Assembly (NCBI GenBank): GCA_945872425.1
Contig: CAMBZE010000008.1
Coordinates: 1 to 41,226, forward strand
DNA from: Methylotenera oryzisoli
Lineage (GTDB): Bacteria; Pseudomonadota; Gammaproteobacteria; Burkholderiales; Methylophilaceae
Reading direction: 5' to 3'
DNA length: 41,226 nt
The notes under the pieces were generated by a model. The model was not told where the DNA came from. It did not search any database and worked only from the letters and a program-made list of their open reading frames with translations. Both the position numbers and the translations under genes were made by a program. Numbering within the stretch: the first letter of the stretch is position 1; each line of letters begins with the position of its first letter. This document shows positions 23,775 through 33,598 of the stretch, in pieces.

Positions 23775-26234
23775 ATGACACAATCATTATCTTCATACCA
23801 TCCAGATAGCGGTTTATTGCCGCTTTTGCCCTTGCGCGATGTCGTGGTGTACCCGCATCTGGTGATTCCTCTTTTTGTTGGACGTTCAAAATCCGTAAAA
23901 GCGCTTGAGCTTGCCTCTGAAGGCAATAAGCAGATTTTATTAGTGGCACAAAAATCAGCCAATAAAGATGACCCCATCGCCAGTGATTTACATGAAGTCG
24001 GTACCGTGGCTACTGTGTTGCAGATGCTGAAACTGCCAGATGGTACGGTTAAGGTATTGGTGGAGGGTGTGCAGCGCGCCCGCGTGAGTGATTTTACTGA
24101 AACAGAAGAGTGTTTTGCTGCGCGTGCAGAGCTTATTGCTGAATCAGTGAGCGATGTAGAGATACAAGCTCTAATGCGTACTGTATTTGCGCAGTTTGAC
24201 CAATATGTCAAATTGAACAAAAAGATTCCGCCGGAGATTTTAACTTCATTAGCGAGTATCGATGAAGCTGGGCGTCTGGCAGACACGATAGCCGCGCACT
24301 TGACATTGAAACTCGAAGAAAAGCAAAAAATACTCGAAATGTTTGATGTTGCAGCGCGTTTAGAGCATTTGCTGCGCTTAATGGAAGGTGAAATTGATAT
24401 TCTGCAGGTTGAGAAGCGCATCCGTGGTCGTGTAAAGCGCCAAATGGAAAAAACACAGCGTGAATATTACTTGAATGAACAAGTCAAAGCGATTCAAAAA
24501 GAACTTGGCGAGCAAGATGAAAATGCTGAAATGGATGAGCTTGAAAAGCGCATTGATGCAGCGCATATGCCTAAAGAGGCACTTGCCAAAGTTTCAAGTG
24601 AGCTGAAAAAATTAAAGCTGATGTCGCCGATGTCTGCTGAAGCGTCCGTGGTACGTAATTACATTGATACGCTCATCAATTTGCCATGGAAGAAAAAGAC
24701 CAAAATCAGCAAAGATTTAGTTAAGGCCGAGGCGGTGCTGGATGATGACCATTACGGCTTGGATAAAGTTAAAGAGCGCATTGTTGAGTATCTTGCTGTG
24801 CAGCAACGGGTTGATAAAATCAAGGCGCCAATTTTGTGCCTGGTTGGTCCTCCTGGTGTAGGTAAAACCTCGCTTGGACAAAGTATCGCCAAAGCGGTTA
24901 ATCGCAAGTTTGTGCGTATGGCCTTAGGTGGCGTGCGTGATGAATCCGAGATTCGTGGGCACAGACGCACCTATATTGGCTCCATGCCGGGTAAGATTCT
25001 GCATGGCATGACCAAAGTGGGGGTTAGGAACCCATTGTTCTTGCTTGATGAAGTGGATAAATTAGGTCAGGATTTTAGAGGTGACCCATCTTCAGCGCTG
25101 CTAGAAGTGTTGGATCCTGAGCAAAACCATACATTTTCCGATCATTATGTTGAAGTTGAGTACGATTTATCTGATGTTATGTTTGTTGCAACGGCAAATT
25201 CAATGAATATTCCTGCGCCTTTGTTAGATCGCATGGAAATCATCAATCTGTCGGGCTACACAGAGGATGAAAAAGTAAATATCGCAATGCGTTATTTGCT
25301 GCCTAAGCAAATTAAATTGCATGGACTGAAAGATCATGAAGTTCATGTCGGCGAAGCCGCTATCCGCGATATTGTGCGTTTTTATACGCGTGAAGCCGGG
25401 GTGCGCAGATTGGAGCAGGAAGTTGCCAAAGTTTGTCGAAAAGTAGTAAAGGATCTGCTGACTTCAAAAGCAAAGCAAGGCGCTACAGCTGCTAAAAAGA
25501 TCAATGTCACCCCCAGAAATCTGGACAAATATTTAGGTGTGCAGCGTTATGATTACGGAGTGGCTGCCAAAGAAAACCAGGTGGGGCAGGTGACCGGCTT
25601 GGCATGGACATCGGTTGGGGGCGAGCTGTTGACGATTGAAGCTGTATTGTTACCAGGTAAAGGTAAAACGACAACGACAGGTAAGCTTGGTGATGTCATG
25701 AAAGAATCAACACAAGCTGCCATGAGTGTGGTTCGTAGCCGCGCAAACCGTCTTGGTATTGCCGATAACTTTTATGAAGCGCACGACATTCATATTCACT
25801 TTCCTGAAGGAGCGACTCCCAAGGATGGTCCAAGTGCCGGCATCGCGATTACAACAGCGCTGGTTTCCATTCTTACCGGAATCCCGGTGCGTGCAGACGT
25901 GGCAATGACGGGTGAAATTACATTAAGAGGTGAAGTGCTGCCGATTGGCGGGCTTAAAGAGAAGTTATTGGCAGCGCACAGAGGCGGAATAAAAACAGTA
26001 CTCATCCCACAACAAAACGTTAAGGATTTGGCAGACATTCCAGAGAACATCAAAAATCATTTGGATATTCATCCGGTGCGATGGATAGACGATGTGCTGT
26101 CTCTCGCATTAGCTTCAAAACCAGAGCCGTTGCCAGAAATGACCGATATTAAAGATAATGTTGAAAAAGAAGTGCAAGTTACTGATAAATCGAAGGAAAG
26201 TGCATCAGCAACAGTGGATGCAACAAAACATTAA
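23775..26234 (+). CDS. lon: Lon ATP-dependent protease
   Basis: Lon degrades misfolded and regulatory proteins in the cytosol. The start is ATG 23775, with GAGG at 23762-23765 as ribosome binding site; the upstream TTG 23760 is not supported. The 819-residue protein has the N-terminal substrate-binding domain beginning [16 protein letters not shown], a coiled middle segment, Walker [10 protein letters not shown] (about residue 357), and the protease domain with the Ser-Lys dyad S687 (KDGPSAGIA) and K730 (GGLKEKLL). The spacing of 43 equals that in E. coli Lon. A charged tail of about 35 residues rich in Lys, Glu, Ser and Thr extends past the usual end. A sigma-32-type promoter precedes the gene. 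Confidence 0.98.
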   Translation: MTQSLSSYHPDSGLLPLLPLRDVVVYPHLVIPLFVGRSKSVKALELASEGNKQILLVAQKSANKDDPIASDLHEVGTVATVLQMLKLPDGTVKVLVEGVQRARVSDFTETEECFAARAELIAESVSDVEIQALMRTVFAQFDQYVKLNKKIPPEILTSLASIDEAGRLADTIAAHLTLKLEEKQKILEMFDVAARLEHLLRLMEGEIDILQVEKRIRGRVKRQMEKTQREYYLNEQVKAIQKELGEQDENAEMDELEKRIDAAHMPKEALAKVSSELKKLKLMSPMSAEASVVRNYIDTLINLPWKKKTKISKDLVKAEAVLDDDHYGLDKVKERIVEYLAVQQRVDKIKAPILCLVGPPGVGKTSLGQSIAKAVNRKFVRMALGGVRDESEIRGHRRTYIGSMPGKILHGMTKVGVRNPLFLLDEVDKLGQDFRGDPSSALLEVLDPEQNHTFSDHYVEVEYDLSDVMFVATANSMNIPAPLLDRMEIINLSGYTEDEKVNIAMRYLLPKQIKLHGLKDHEVHVGEAAIRDIVRFYTREAGVRRLEQEVAKVCRKVVKDLLTSKAKQGATAAKKINVTPRNLDKYLGVQRYDYGVAAKENQVGQVTGLAWTSVGGELLTIEAVLLPGKGKTTTTGKLGDVMKESTQAAMSVVRSRANRLGIADNFYEAHDIHIHFPEGATPKDGPSAGIAITTALVSILTGIPVRADVAMTGEITLRGEVLPIGGLKEKLLAAHRGGIKTVLIPQQNVKDLADIPENIKNHLDIHPVRWIDDVLSLALASKPEPLPEMTDIKDNVEKEVQVTDKSKESASATVDATKH

Positions 26235-26265
26235 AAAATAAGTGCGCTGTCAAGCGCATAAAAGC

Positions 26266-26294
26266 TTGACACAGCCTTTGTTGGCTTATAAAGT
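26266..26294 (+). promoter_or_regulatory. sigma-70-type promoter of hupB
   Basis: A perfect TTGACA (26266-26271) is followed by TATAAA (26287-26292) or TAAAGT (26289-26294); the latter gives the ideal 17-nt spacer. The leader then contains a small hairpin, GGGAA-TTTA-TTCCC (26301-26314). Confidence 0.7.
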
Positions 26295-26374
26295 TACTAG
26301 GGGAATTTATTCCCAGCTATTTACCGAAAGTCTTTATTTAATAAAAGTTAATAAACCTTGAGAGGGAGTCACAC

Positions 26375-26647
26375 GTGAATAAATCAGAACTGATTGACGG
26401 AATTGCAAGTGCTGCAGGTATTTCTAAAGCTGCTGCTGGTCGTGCATTAGATGCAACAACAGCTGCTATTACAAAAGCAATGAAAAAGGGCGATTTAGTA
26501 ACATTAATTGGCTTTGGTACATTTTATGTAGGTAAACGTGAGGCTCGTAATGGCCGTAATCCACGTACGGGTGAGACAATTAAAATTAAAGCTGCAAATT
26601 CTCCTAAATTTAGGGCTGGTAAAGCACTCAAAGATGCTGTAAACTAG
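26375..26647 (+). CDS. hupB: DNA-binding protein HU-beta
   Basis: HU is an abundant histone-like protein that bends and compacts DNA as a dimer. The 90-residue length and the signature [20 protein letters not shown], including the RNPRTG beta-arm with its intercalating proline, are diagnostic. The start is GTG 26375 with GAGAGGGAG just upstream. Position after lon is the usual hupB location. tRNA-Val begins 19 nt after the stop with no terminator between, so the messenger and tRNA are probably co-transcribed and separated by processing. Confidence 0.97.
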   Translation: MNKSELIDGIASAAGISKAAAGRALDATTAAITKAMKKGDLVTLIGFGTFYVGKREARNGRNPRTGETIKIKAANSPKFRAGKALKDAVN

Positions 26648-26666
26648 CGTTTTCGTTGGTTAAGCA

Positions 26667-26742
26667 GGGTGCTTAGCTCAGTTGGTAGAGCGTCGCCCTT
26701 ACAAGGCGAATGTCAGCGGTTCGACCCCGTTAGCACCCACCA
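26667..26742 (+). tRNA. tRNA-Val (anticodon UAC)
   Basis: The 76-nt tRNA has acceptor stem GGGTGCT/AGCACCC, anticodon stem TCGCC/GGCGA around loop CTTACAA (anticodon TAC), GGTTCGACC in the T arm and an encoded CCA at 26740-26742. It is just downstream of hupB. Confidence 0.97.
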
Positions 26743-26794
26743 GAAACCAACGATAATGTTTTAGTGACTAAGCCGTTTCTAATTTTATAAATTT

Positions 26795-26827
26795 AGAGTG
26801 CTGGTAGTTTGAGCACTCTTTATTTTT
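26795..26827 (+). terminator. terminator after hupB-tRNA-Val
   Basis: AGAGTGCT (26795-26802) and AGCACTCT (26812-26819) form a perfect 8-bp stem with a 9-nt loop, followed by TTATTTTT. Confidence 0.8.
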
Positions 26828-26914
26828 GTAAAAAATTATTGCAAAGTAATGATTTATATTTAGAGGCGCAAATTTTAAATACGTATTATGTAATCAACAA
26901 TACGTTAGTGTTAA

Positions 26915-26991
26915 GGAGTGGTAGTTCAGTTGGTTAGAATACCGGCCTGTCACGCCGGGGGTCGCGGGTTCGAGTCCCGTCCACTCCGCCA
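26915..26991 (+). tRNA. tRNA-Asp (anticodon GUC)
   Basis: The 77-nt tRNA has acceptor stem GGAGTGG/CCACTCC, anticodon stem CCGGC/GCCGG around loop CTGTCAC (anticodon GTC), GGTTCGAGTCC in the T arm and encoded CCA at 26989-26991. An inverted repeat (ACGTATT at 26881-26887, AATACGT at 26899-26905) lies in its promoter region. A terminator follows within 4 nt. Confidence 0.97.
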
Positions 26992-26994
26992 AAT

Positions 26995-27025
26995 AAAAAA
27001 GCGAGTCTTCGGACTCGCTTTTTTT
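26995..27025 (+). terminator. terminator after tRNA-Asp
   Basis: GCGAGTC (27001-27007) and GACTCGC (27012-27018) close a TTCG tetraloop, with A residues before and seven T residues after the stem. Confidence 0.9.
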
Positions 27026-27178
27026 ATTTGTATTTTAATTATCTTAATGTTGTAAGTTGCAGTCCTAATATAACGCGTAAAACTTGTGATATATTAGTCG
27101 CGATTTTAGTTTGCAATAGTTATCTATCACTGCTTGCAAAGCTTTTACTGATGAGTGAATATTTAAGAAGAGAATTTT

Positions 27179-29080
27179 ATGTTAGATAGTATCCGTTCTG
27201 TAGCGCAAGGTTGGGTTGGTAAAGCATTATTGGCTTTAATTACGATTCCTTTTGCCTTATTTGGTATTGACTCTTATTTGAGTCAAGCCGGGAATAATGC
27301 CGCGATTGCTAAGGTTAATGGCAGTGAAATATCCGTTCAGGCCTATTCAAATGCTTTGCAAAATATACGTAATCGTATGCAAGCAGAAGGTAAAGTTGAT
27401 CAGGCGCAGCTAGATAGCCCGGAAGTTAAATCAATGGTGTTGGATCAGCTCATCAATCAACAATTACTCAACGAAGAAATTAAACAGGCAAATTATGCGA
27501 TTAGTGAAACGCAATTAGTGACCTACATCACCAGTATGCCAAATTTCCAGAAAGAGGGTAAGTTCTCACAGGACTTATACGATCAGTTATTACAACAAAA
27601 CAACATGACACCCGCAAAATTCGAAGCGGAAATGCGTGCAGATTTGTTGGCACAACAGGCTCAGGACGGCATAGCTAAACTAGGTTTTATTTCGAACGCG
27701 CGTGCTGATAATACCTTGATGCTGCTTAATCAAAAGCGTCAGGTAACGGTATCTGAAATTAAAACCAAAGATTTTGTCAATCAGGTAAAGATTGACCCGG
27801 CACAAGTTAAAGCCTATTACGAGCAGCATAAAGATAAGCTTCGCGTGCCAGAGCAAGTGAAAATTGAATTCTTACTATTTTCAGCCAGCAGTTTGATCCC
27901 AACGATCAAAGTTGATGATGATGAAGTGAAAAAGTTTTATGATGAAAATGCATCTAAATTCCAAGGTAATGAACAAAGGCGTGCCAGCCATATCTTGATT
28001 GGCTCTGGAGCTAATGCGACGCCTGAGCAGAAACAGGAAGCAAAAGCTAAGGCGGAAGCGCTGTTAGCTACCATCAAAAAGAATCCAAAATCATTTGAAG
28101 AATTGGCGATTAAGAACTCACAAGATCCTGGATCAGCTGTCAAAGGTGGCGATTTAGGTAGCTTTGGCCGTGGGGCTATGGTGAAGCCATTTGAAGCAGC
28201 GGCTTTTAGTATGAAGGTTAATCAAGTGAGTGATTTGGTAGAATCTGAATTCGGTTACCACATCATTAAAGTTACCGAAATTACCGGTCAAGGTTCTGAT
28301 TTTAACAGCCTGAAACCTCAAATTAAGGGTGATGTCATGTACCAAAAAGCACAGGCAGCATTTGCTGAAAAAGCAGAGGGTTTCAGTAATATCGTTTATG
28401 AGCAATCGGGTAGTTTGCAACCGGCTGCCAAGGCGTTCGGTGGGCAAGTGCAATCGTCTGACTGGCTGACTCGTGAAGATGGGATAAAGTTCTTTAAGAA
28501 TAACGATAAAATCATGAGCCTGATTTTTTCTGCAGAATCTCTGAAAGACCGTCGTAACACCGAGGCGATAGAGGTTTCACCTAACAATCTTGTTTCTGCG
28601 CGCGTTGTTGATTATAAGCCATCTGCACCAAAGAGCTTTGATGATGTGAAAGCGGGGATTGAAGAGTTGCTGAAACTGGAAGCCGCAGCAAAGTTGGCAG
28701 TGAAAACAGGTGACGCAGCACTAAAAAGTTTACGCGAAGGTAAGGTGGTAGAAGGGGTCAATTGGATTCCTGAAGTCATCGTTGACCGTAAAAATGCACA
28801 GGGTTTAACGCAATTGGCAATGACGCAGATTTTCAAAACGGATATTAGCAAACTACCCGCTTATTCGGGTTTGGCTGACAGCAAACAAGGTTATTTGCTG
28901 GTTAAAGTGATTGGTATTGATACATCAGCGGCCACTGATGAGGCGGTTGTAAAAACGATGAAGTCTGAACTCGGCGCCGCCTTGGAGAGTGAATATCTTG
29001 CGGCCTATAAGCAATCATTGCGTGAAAAAGCCAAAATTAAAGTCAATCAAAGATTGTTGTTAGATAACTCGACAAACTAA
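27179..29080 (+). CDS. ppiD: PpiD-type membrane-anchored periplasmic chaperone / peptidyl-prolyl isomerase
   Basis: PpiD is anchored in the inner membrane and helps proteins leaving the Sec translocon. The 633-residue protein has a single N-terminal helix (GKALLALITIPFALFGI, about residues 14-30) followed by a periplasmic SurA-like domain with VNGSEISVQAYSNAL. One parvulin domain lies at about residues 263-365 (RASHILIGSG through DPGSAVKGGDLGSFGRGAM and EFGYHIIKVTEI), then a helical C-terminal part. Following clpX, lon and hupB, this is the conserved placement of ppiD. A perfect 19-bp inverted repeat terminates it against fabI. Confidence 0.94.
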   Translation: MLDSIRSVAQGWVGKALLALITIPFALFGIDSYLSQAGNNAAIAKVNGSEISVQAYSNALQNIRNRMQAEGKVDQAQLDSPEVKSMVLDQLINQQLLNEEIKQANYAISETQLVTYITSMPNFQKEGKFSQDLYDQLLQQNNMTPAKFEAEMRADLLAQQAQDGIAKLGFISNARADNTLMLLNQKRQVTVSEIKTKDFVNQVKIDPAQVKAYYEQHKDKLRVPEQVKIEFLLFSASSLIPTIKVDDDEVKKFYDENASKFQGNEQRRASHILIGSGANATPEQKQEAKAKAEALLATIKKNPKSFEELAIKNSQDPGSAVKGGDLGSFGRGAMVKPFEAAAFSMKVNQVSDLVESEFGYHIIKVTEITGQGSDFNSLKPQIKGDVMYQKAQAAFAEKAEGFSNIVYEQSGSLQPAAKAFGGQVQSSDWLTREDGIKFFKNNDKIMSLIFSAESLKDRRNTEAIEVSPNNLVSARVVDYKPSAPKSFDDVKAGIEELLKLEAAAKLAVKTGDAALKSLREGKVVEGVNWIPEVIVDRKNAQGLTQLAMTQIFKTDISKLPAYSGLADSKQGYLLVKVIGIDTSAATDEAVVKTMKSELGAALESEYLAAYKQSLREKAKIKVNQRLLLDNSTN

Positions 29081-29107
29081 ATGATCGCGAACTAGCGATT
29101 ATTCGCG

Positions 29108-29147
29108 GCACAATAAAAAAGGCACCAAGGTGCCTTTTTTATTGTGC
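29108..29147. terminator. bidirectional terminator between ppiD and fabI
   Basis: Bases 29108-29126 and 29129-29147 form a perfect 19-bp stem with a 2-nt centre; its core is GGCACC-AA-GGTGCC with A6 and T6 tracts. The symmetry means it can end transcription from both convergent genes. Confidence 0.9.
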
Positions 29148-29168
29148 TAGTGACTGGGCTAAGCCCGG

Positions 29169-29954
29169 CTAGTCAATGACTCCAGCGGCAGTAATATTCA
29201 TACCACCATCTACATATGTAATTTCACCGGTAATGCCTGAAGCTAAATCACTGCAGAGGAAGGCTGAAGCATTACCGACTTCTTCGATGGTGACGTTACG
29301 ACGTAACGCAGCATGTTTCTCATTAAAGCCTATCATTTTGTCAAAGTCGGCAATACCTGACGCCGCCAGCGTTTTTATCGGGCCGGCAGACACCGCATTT
29401 ACGCGGATGCCACGTGGGCCCAGGCTTTGTGCTAAATAGCGTACATTGGCCTCTAAACTCGCTTTAGCAACTCCCATGACATTGTAGTTGGGCATAGTAC
29501 GTTCTGCACCCAAATAGCTCAGTGTGAGCAGGCTACCTTTACGCCCCGCCATCATTGGATAGGCAGCTTTTGCCAACGCAGAAAAGCTATAGGAGCTGAT
29601 GTCATGCGCGATACGGAAGTATTCACGATTAACTGCGTCCAGATAATCGCCATCCAAGGCTACTTTTGGCACGAATGCAAGTGAGTGTACCAGTGAATCC
29701 AGACCATCCCAGTGTTTAGCCAGGGCAGGGAAGAGGGCGTCAATTTGCGCATCTTCAGCCACATCGCACGGTAGTACAATTTTTGAATCAAAGTCAGCAG
29801 CCAAGTCGGCAACTCGTTTTTCATGTTTGTCGAGTTGATAGGTGAAAGCGAGTTCGGCGCCTTCACGTTTCATGGCAGCAGCAATGCCGTAAGCGATTGA
29901 GCGGCTACTTAACAAGCCCGCGATGAGTACTTTTTTACCAGCTAAAAATCCCAT
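29169..29954 (-). CDS. fabI: enoyl-[acyl-carrier-protein] reductase (NADH)
   Basis: FabI reduces trans-2-enoyl-ACP in the last step of each fatty-acid elongation cycle. The 261-residue short-chain-dehydrogenase fold has the FabI-type cofactor loop [13 protein letters not shown] (about residues 13-25) and the catalytic set Y147, Y157 and K164, offset by one from E. coli. Position 93, where E. coli has the glycine altered in some triclosan-resistant mutants, is alanine (SLAFVP). The ribosome binding site AGGAAA precedes the ATG. It follows the ABC permease genes on the same strand after 47 nt, so it may be the last gene of that unit. Confidence 0.96.
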   Translation of the reverse strand: MGFLAGKKVLIAGLLSSRSIAYGIAAAMKREGAELAFTYQLDKHEKRVADLAADFDSKIVLPCDVAEDAQIDALFPALAKHWDGLDSLVHSLAFVPKVALDGDYLDAVNREYFRIAHDISSYSFSALAKAAYPMMAGRKGSLLTLSYLGAERTMPNYNVMGVAKASLEANVRYLAQSLGPRGIRVNAVSAGPIKTLAASGIADFDKMIGFNEKHAALRRNVTIEEVGNASAFLCSDLASGITGEITYVDGGMNITAAGVID

Positions 29955-30001
29955 AGTTGTTTCCTATTGTTTTGAATTGGAGCGAGTTGATACCAACGTT
30001 T

Positions 30002-30841
30002 TTAATTACCGTGCCCACTGCGTGGGTCTAGTGCGTCACGTAAGCCTTCGCCGAGTAGATTATACCCCAACACCGTGATTAAAATAGCTAATCCAGGAAA
30101 CAGCGATAGCCACCAGGCAAACTGAATATAGTCTTTACCGTCAGTGAGAATGTTTCCCCATGAGGCTTGCGGCGCCTGTACACCAAGACCTAAAAAGCTC
30201 AACCCTGATTCCATTAGCACTGCGCCCGCAACACCAAGCACTGCGCTGACGATGATAGGTGTCAGGCTGTTGGGGAGTAAATGGGTGAAAATCAAACGCA
30301 CATCTTTTGCACCCAAGGTGCGTGAGGCGGTGACAAACTCACGTTCACTCAAACTTAAAAATTCTGCGCGCACGAGTCGCGTAACGCCCATCCACGAGGT
30401 GAGTCCGATCACAATCATGATGTTGATGATGGAGGGTGTTAGAAACGCGATGACTGCCAATATCAAAAAAAAGCTTGGAATGGAGAGCATGACATCTACC
30501 AGGCGCATGATGAAAGTATCTACCCAGCCTCGATAAAAACCAGCGATTGCGCCCAGCAGAATGCCAATGGCAGTGGATATACCTACGGCAACTAAACCGA
30601 CTAATAGTGAAATACGCCCACCGTGCAGCATCCGGCTTAGCACGTCGCGTCCCAATCCGTCGGTGCCCATCCAGTGTTGGGCAGTAGGCTCAAGCAATAT
30701 GGCTTTTACGTTGATATCGTTGGGGTCGTATGGCGCAATTAACGGCGAGAGCATGGATAATAAAAATACCAGCACGATAATGATGAAGCCCGCCAATGCG
30801 AGCGGGTTGGAGAGGGCTTTTTTGAACAGGTTATTATTCAA
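30002..30841 (-). CDS. peptide-type ABC transporter permease (DppC/YejE-like)
   Basis: This inner-membrane permease belongs to the oligopeptide/dipeptide importer class. After an N-terminal helix (LAGFIIIVLVFLLSMLSPLIA) it has the DppC-type sequence APYDPNDIN, HWMGTDGLGRDVLSRML, several further membrane helices and an EAA-type loop around SREFVTASRTLGA (here SEREFVTASRTLGAK). I place the start at TTG 30841: AAGGGG lies 8-10 nt upstream and the neighbour's stop ends just before it, giving 279 residues. An upstream start would overlap the neighbour by over 40 nt and add a basic non-conserved tail. No ATPase gene accompanies it. Confidence 0.9.
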   Translation of the reverse strand: MNNNLFKKALSNPLALAGFIIIVLVFLLSMLSPLIAPYDPNDINVKAILLEPTAQHWMGTDGLGRDVLSRMLHGGRISLLVGLVAVGISTAIGILLGAIAGFYRGWVDTFIMRLVDVMLSIPSFFLILAVIAFLTPSIINIMIVIGLTSWMGVTRLVRAEFLSLSEREFVTASRTLGAKDVRLIFTHLLPNSLTPIIVSAVLGVAGAVLMESGLSFLGLGVQAPQASWGNILTDGKDYIQFAWWLSLFPGLAILITVLGYNLLGEGLRDALDPRSGHGN

Positions 30842-30843
30842 CT

Positions 30844-31866
30844 TTAACCCCTTGCCACGCCGCGTCGTACGCGCGGATCTGCCCATGCGTAGGCGACATC
30901 TGCAAGCAAGTTGCCTACCAGTGTGAGTGCGGAACCGATGGTGAGTATGCCCATGATCACCGGGAAGTCGCGCATGAGGACAGCATCATAAAATAATTTG
31001 CCCATGCCCGGAATGGCGAAGATGGTTTCTGCAATCACCGAGCCGCCAATTAAGCCCGGGATAGATAAGCCAACAATGGTAATGAGCGGCAGCAGTGCAT
31101 TACGCAGGGCATGCGTGTAAATTACGCTATGTTCATTCAGACCTTTGGCGCGCGCGGTGGTAATGTAATCTTGTTGCAGTACATCCAGCATGCCATTTTT
31201 AACAAATAGCGTGATGCCTGCCAAGCCGGTTACAGAAGGAATCACAACCGGTAAAAATAAATGGCTTAATGAGTCTTTGAGCCTGCCCCAAGTGTCTAAT
31301 GATTCGTAATTCAGGCTATGCAGCCCAGAGATGGGAAGCCAGTTGTTTGCTACGCCCAACCAATACATTAACAGCAGTGATAGCCAAAATCCTGGGATGG
31401 AGAAGCCGATAAAATTAAATAGGGTAATAGACCTATCCTGCCAGCCAAGGTACTTGCGTGCTGCCAGAATGCCCAATGGGATAGCCAATAGCAGCGTGAT
31501 GGCTAACCCAAGCAAGTTAATCATTAAAGTAATGGGCAAGGCCTCTTGAATAAGGCCTTTAGTGACATTGCCATCTTTATCTGTTGTTTGCCAAAATACT
31601 GGTTTTTGGTGGCTTGCGAATGATTTGCCAAAGTCGAGAGTGGCCATACGTTTGAGCCATAAGCCATATTGAATAATCACAGGTTTATCCAGGTGATACA
31701 TTTCACGTAGTTTTTGCCGTGATTCTTCACTGGCTTTTGGATTAAAAGCCGCTTCATTGTTAGTGATGTCACCGGGAGCCAGGTGCATGATGAAAAATGA
31801 GATAAGGCTAATACCTATCAGCATCGGAATCATCCACAACACACGTTTAATCAGGTATTTCAGCAT
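30844..31866 (-). CDS. peptide-type ABC transporter permease (DppB/YejB-like)
   Basis: The 340-residue protein begins with a membrane helix (KRVLWMIPMLIGISLISFFIMHLAPGD) typical of DppB/YejB permeases, then a periplasmic segment with LDKPVIIQYGLWLKRMATLDFG, and five further helices. The EAA loop reads DYITTARAKGLNEHSVIYTHALRNAL, where the coupling ATPase would dock. It starts 2 nt after the binding-protein gene stop and ends 2 nt before the next permease start, which shows an operon. It would form a heterodimer with the DppC-like permease. Confidence 0.92.
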   Translation of the reverse strand: MLKYLIKRVLWMIPMLIGISLISFFIMHLAPGDITNNEAAFNPKASEESRQKLREMYHLDKPVIIQYGLWLKRMATLDFGKSFASHQKPVFWQTTDKDGNVTKGLIQEALPITLMINLLGLAITLLLAIPLGILAARKYLGWQDRSITLFNFIGFSIPGFWLSLLLMYWLGVANNWLPISGLHSLNYESLDTWGRLKDSLSHLFLPVVIPSVTGLAGITLFVKNGMLDVLQQDYITTARAKGLNEHSVIYTHALRNALLPLITIVGLSIPGLIGGSVIAETIFAIPGMGKLFYDAVLMRDFPVIMGILTIGSALTLVGNLLADVAYAWADPRVRRGVARG

Positions 31867-31868
31867 GG

Positions 31869-33551
31869 TTAATGGGTACTTATTTCATTTCTGCGTAACG
31901 GTGCCGGAATATACCATTCCTGTGAATTGTGGCCGATGCCGGCTGGTGGCGCAGGATCATCGATGCCTTTTACACGCTTATTGATGGCGGTTAAGCCATA
32001 ACCAGCGGACAGGTAAACAATGGGGCTGTCTTCTAACAATACCCGTGCGAATTCATGGTAAATTTTCATGCGTTTATCAGGATTAAGCTCCAATCGCCCC
32101 TGCTCTAAAAGCTGATCAACCGTGGGGTTGTTGTAGCCTATAAAGTTAAACTGTCCAGGGGCTTGTTGGCTGGAATGCCAAATATTATATTGGTCAGGAT
32201 CCAGCCCTAAGCCCCAGCCCAGCACCACTACGTCAAAATCGCCTGTTTTAATAAAGCGGCTAATAAAGCTTGCCCATTCAATTGCACGGATTTTGACATC
32301 AATGCCGACCTCTTTGAGTCTGCGTTGAATTAACACCGCTGATTTTTCACGCTCCTTATTTTGATTGGTGACGATTTCAAAAGCAAAGGGTTTGCCATCG
32401 CGCTCAAGGATGCCATCGTTGTTGCTATCTGTAAAGCCGGCTTCTTTAAGTAGGGCTTTGGCTTTTGTCGGATCATAAGGATAGGGCGTGAGAGCAGGGT
32501 TGCTCCAGCGCGTACCTGGTTTGTAAGGTGACGCGATATTGATCCCCAAGCCTAAGTAAACGCCGTCAATAAGTTCTTGTTTATCAATGGCATAATTGAT
32601 TGCGCGTCGCACACGCACATCATCAAACGGCTTGTGTTTGAGATTAAAACCCATATAAGTGTAACTGTTGCCCAACTCTTTATAGAGAGCGAGTTTCTGT
32701 TGCAGCTCCGGGCGAGCAGGAATAATGCGCGAGTATTTAATGGGGTCTAGTCCCATTGCGTCGATATTGTCTGCCATCAATTCTAAAAACTGTGCGGAGT
32801 TGTCAGGAATAATGCGCGTGATAAGCCGGTCTATCTTGGCTTGTCCTAATACAGAATGAGCGTTTCTTGATAATTTCAGGTTTTCACCATGTGCCCAGCT
32901 ATCAAGCTTGTAGTAATGGCTACCGACAGGATTGCGTACAAATGCTGCGGTGTGCAAGTCTTGCCCTTGCAGCAAATGTTCAGGCAGTATTTGCAAGCCT
33001 GCCCAGCTATCAAGTGCGGGTGCGTATGCTTGATCGTAAGTGACACTGAAAGTAAGTGGATCCGGCGTTTCGGTTTTTTTAACCAGCTGAAAATCCGAGG
33101 CGTAGGGGCTGGCGGTTTTTTCGTCAATGACTGCTTGCCAGGTAAACAGCACGTCTGCGCTGGTAATAGGCTTGCCGTCGGCCCAAAGTAAATTAGGTTT
33201 GAGTTTGAAAGTGATGGTTTTTTGGTCTGCTGAGATTTGCCAGTTGGTAACTAAATCACCTTCAAGCTCGAGATTCTTATCGTATTTGAGCAAACTATTA
33301 AAGATATTGGAGGTGATAGCAGAGGAAGCAGACTCGCCGGCAATCATTGAGATCAAGCCGCTTGGCTCCCCAGTCATAGCATTAATCAATGTGCCGCCTG
33401 ACTCAGGCAGGTAATGTTTGTTGTCGTTGAGCATGGAAGTCTGTTTGTTGCCGGAGGATTCTCCGCATGCCAACAGCAACATGGAAACAATAGCAACAGA
33501 AACTCTTTTACTCAGTGCTTTCTTAACGAGCTTCAATTGACGGCTTATCAT
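31869..33551 (-). CDS. peptide/solute ABC transporter substrate-binding lipoprotein (family 5)
   Basis: This family 5 extracellular solute-binding protein would deliver peptides or similar solutes to the adjacent permeases. Family motifs are GDLVTNWQISADQKTITFKL, ADGKPITSADVLFTWQAV, KPFDDVRVRRAINYAIDK and ILERDGKPFAFEIVTNQ. The lipobox LLLAC with Cys29 indicates membrane anchoring. The frame is open to 33671, but that part overlaps mltD and reads low-complexity His/Gln sequence, so I use ATG 33551 (560 residues). TTG 33536 (MKLVKKALSKRV...) would give a more standard signal peptide and is a real alternative. A duplicated 18-bp unit lies just upstream of the start. Confidence 0.9.
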   Translation of the reverse strand: MISRQLKLVKKALSKRVSVAIVSMLLLACGESSGNKQTSMLNDNKHYLPESGGTLINAMTGEPSGLISMIAGESASSAITSNIFNSLLKYDKNLELEGDLVTNWQISADQKTITFKLKPNLLWADGKPITSADVLFTWQAVIDEKTASPYASDFQLVKKTETPDPLTFSVTYDQAYAPALDSWAGLQILPEHLLQGQDLHTAAFVRNPVGSHYYKLDSWAHGENLKLSRNAHSVLGQAKIDRLITRIIPDNSAQFLELMADNIDAMGLDPIKYSRIIPARPELQQKLALYKELGNSYTYMGFNLKHKPFDDVRVRRAINYAIDKQELIDGVYLGLGINIASPYKPGTRWSNPALTPYPYDPTKAKALLKEAGFTDSNNDGILERDGKPFAFEIVTNQNKEREKSAVLIQRRLKEVGIDVKIRAIEWASFISRFIKTGDFDVVVLGWGLGLDPDQYNIWHSSQQAPGQFNFIGYNNPTVDQLLEQGRLELNPDKRMKIYHEFARVLLEDSPIVYLSAGYGLTAINKRVKGIDDPAPPAGIGHNSQEWYIPAPLRRNEISTH

Positions 33552-33552
33552 C

Positions 33553-33588
33553 TGATGGTTTGTTATCTGGTGATGGCTTGTTATCTGG
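33553..33588 (-). repeat. two tandem 18-bp repeats upstream of the binding-protein gene
   Basis: On the plus strand TGATGGTTTGTTATCTGG (33553-33570) is followed directly by TGATGGCTTGTTATCTGG (33571-33588), one mismatch apart. The pair sits in the 5' leader between mltD and the binding-protein start and is probably replication slippage or a regulatory duplication. Confidence 0.6.
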
Positions 33589-33598
33589 TAGCACTCGT

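Noticed and set aside
23741-24421. 226-codon open frame antisense to lon
   Set aside because: Overlaps the lon start and heat-shock leader; composition (Ser, Arg, Cys) is typical of a reverse-strand shadow.
30144-30536. 130-codon plus-strand frame across the DppC-like permease
   Set aside because: Complement of membrane-helix codons; the minus-strand permease is clear.
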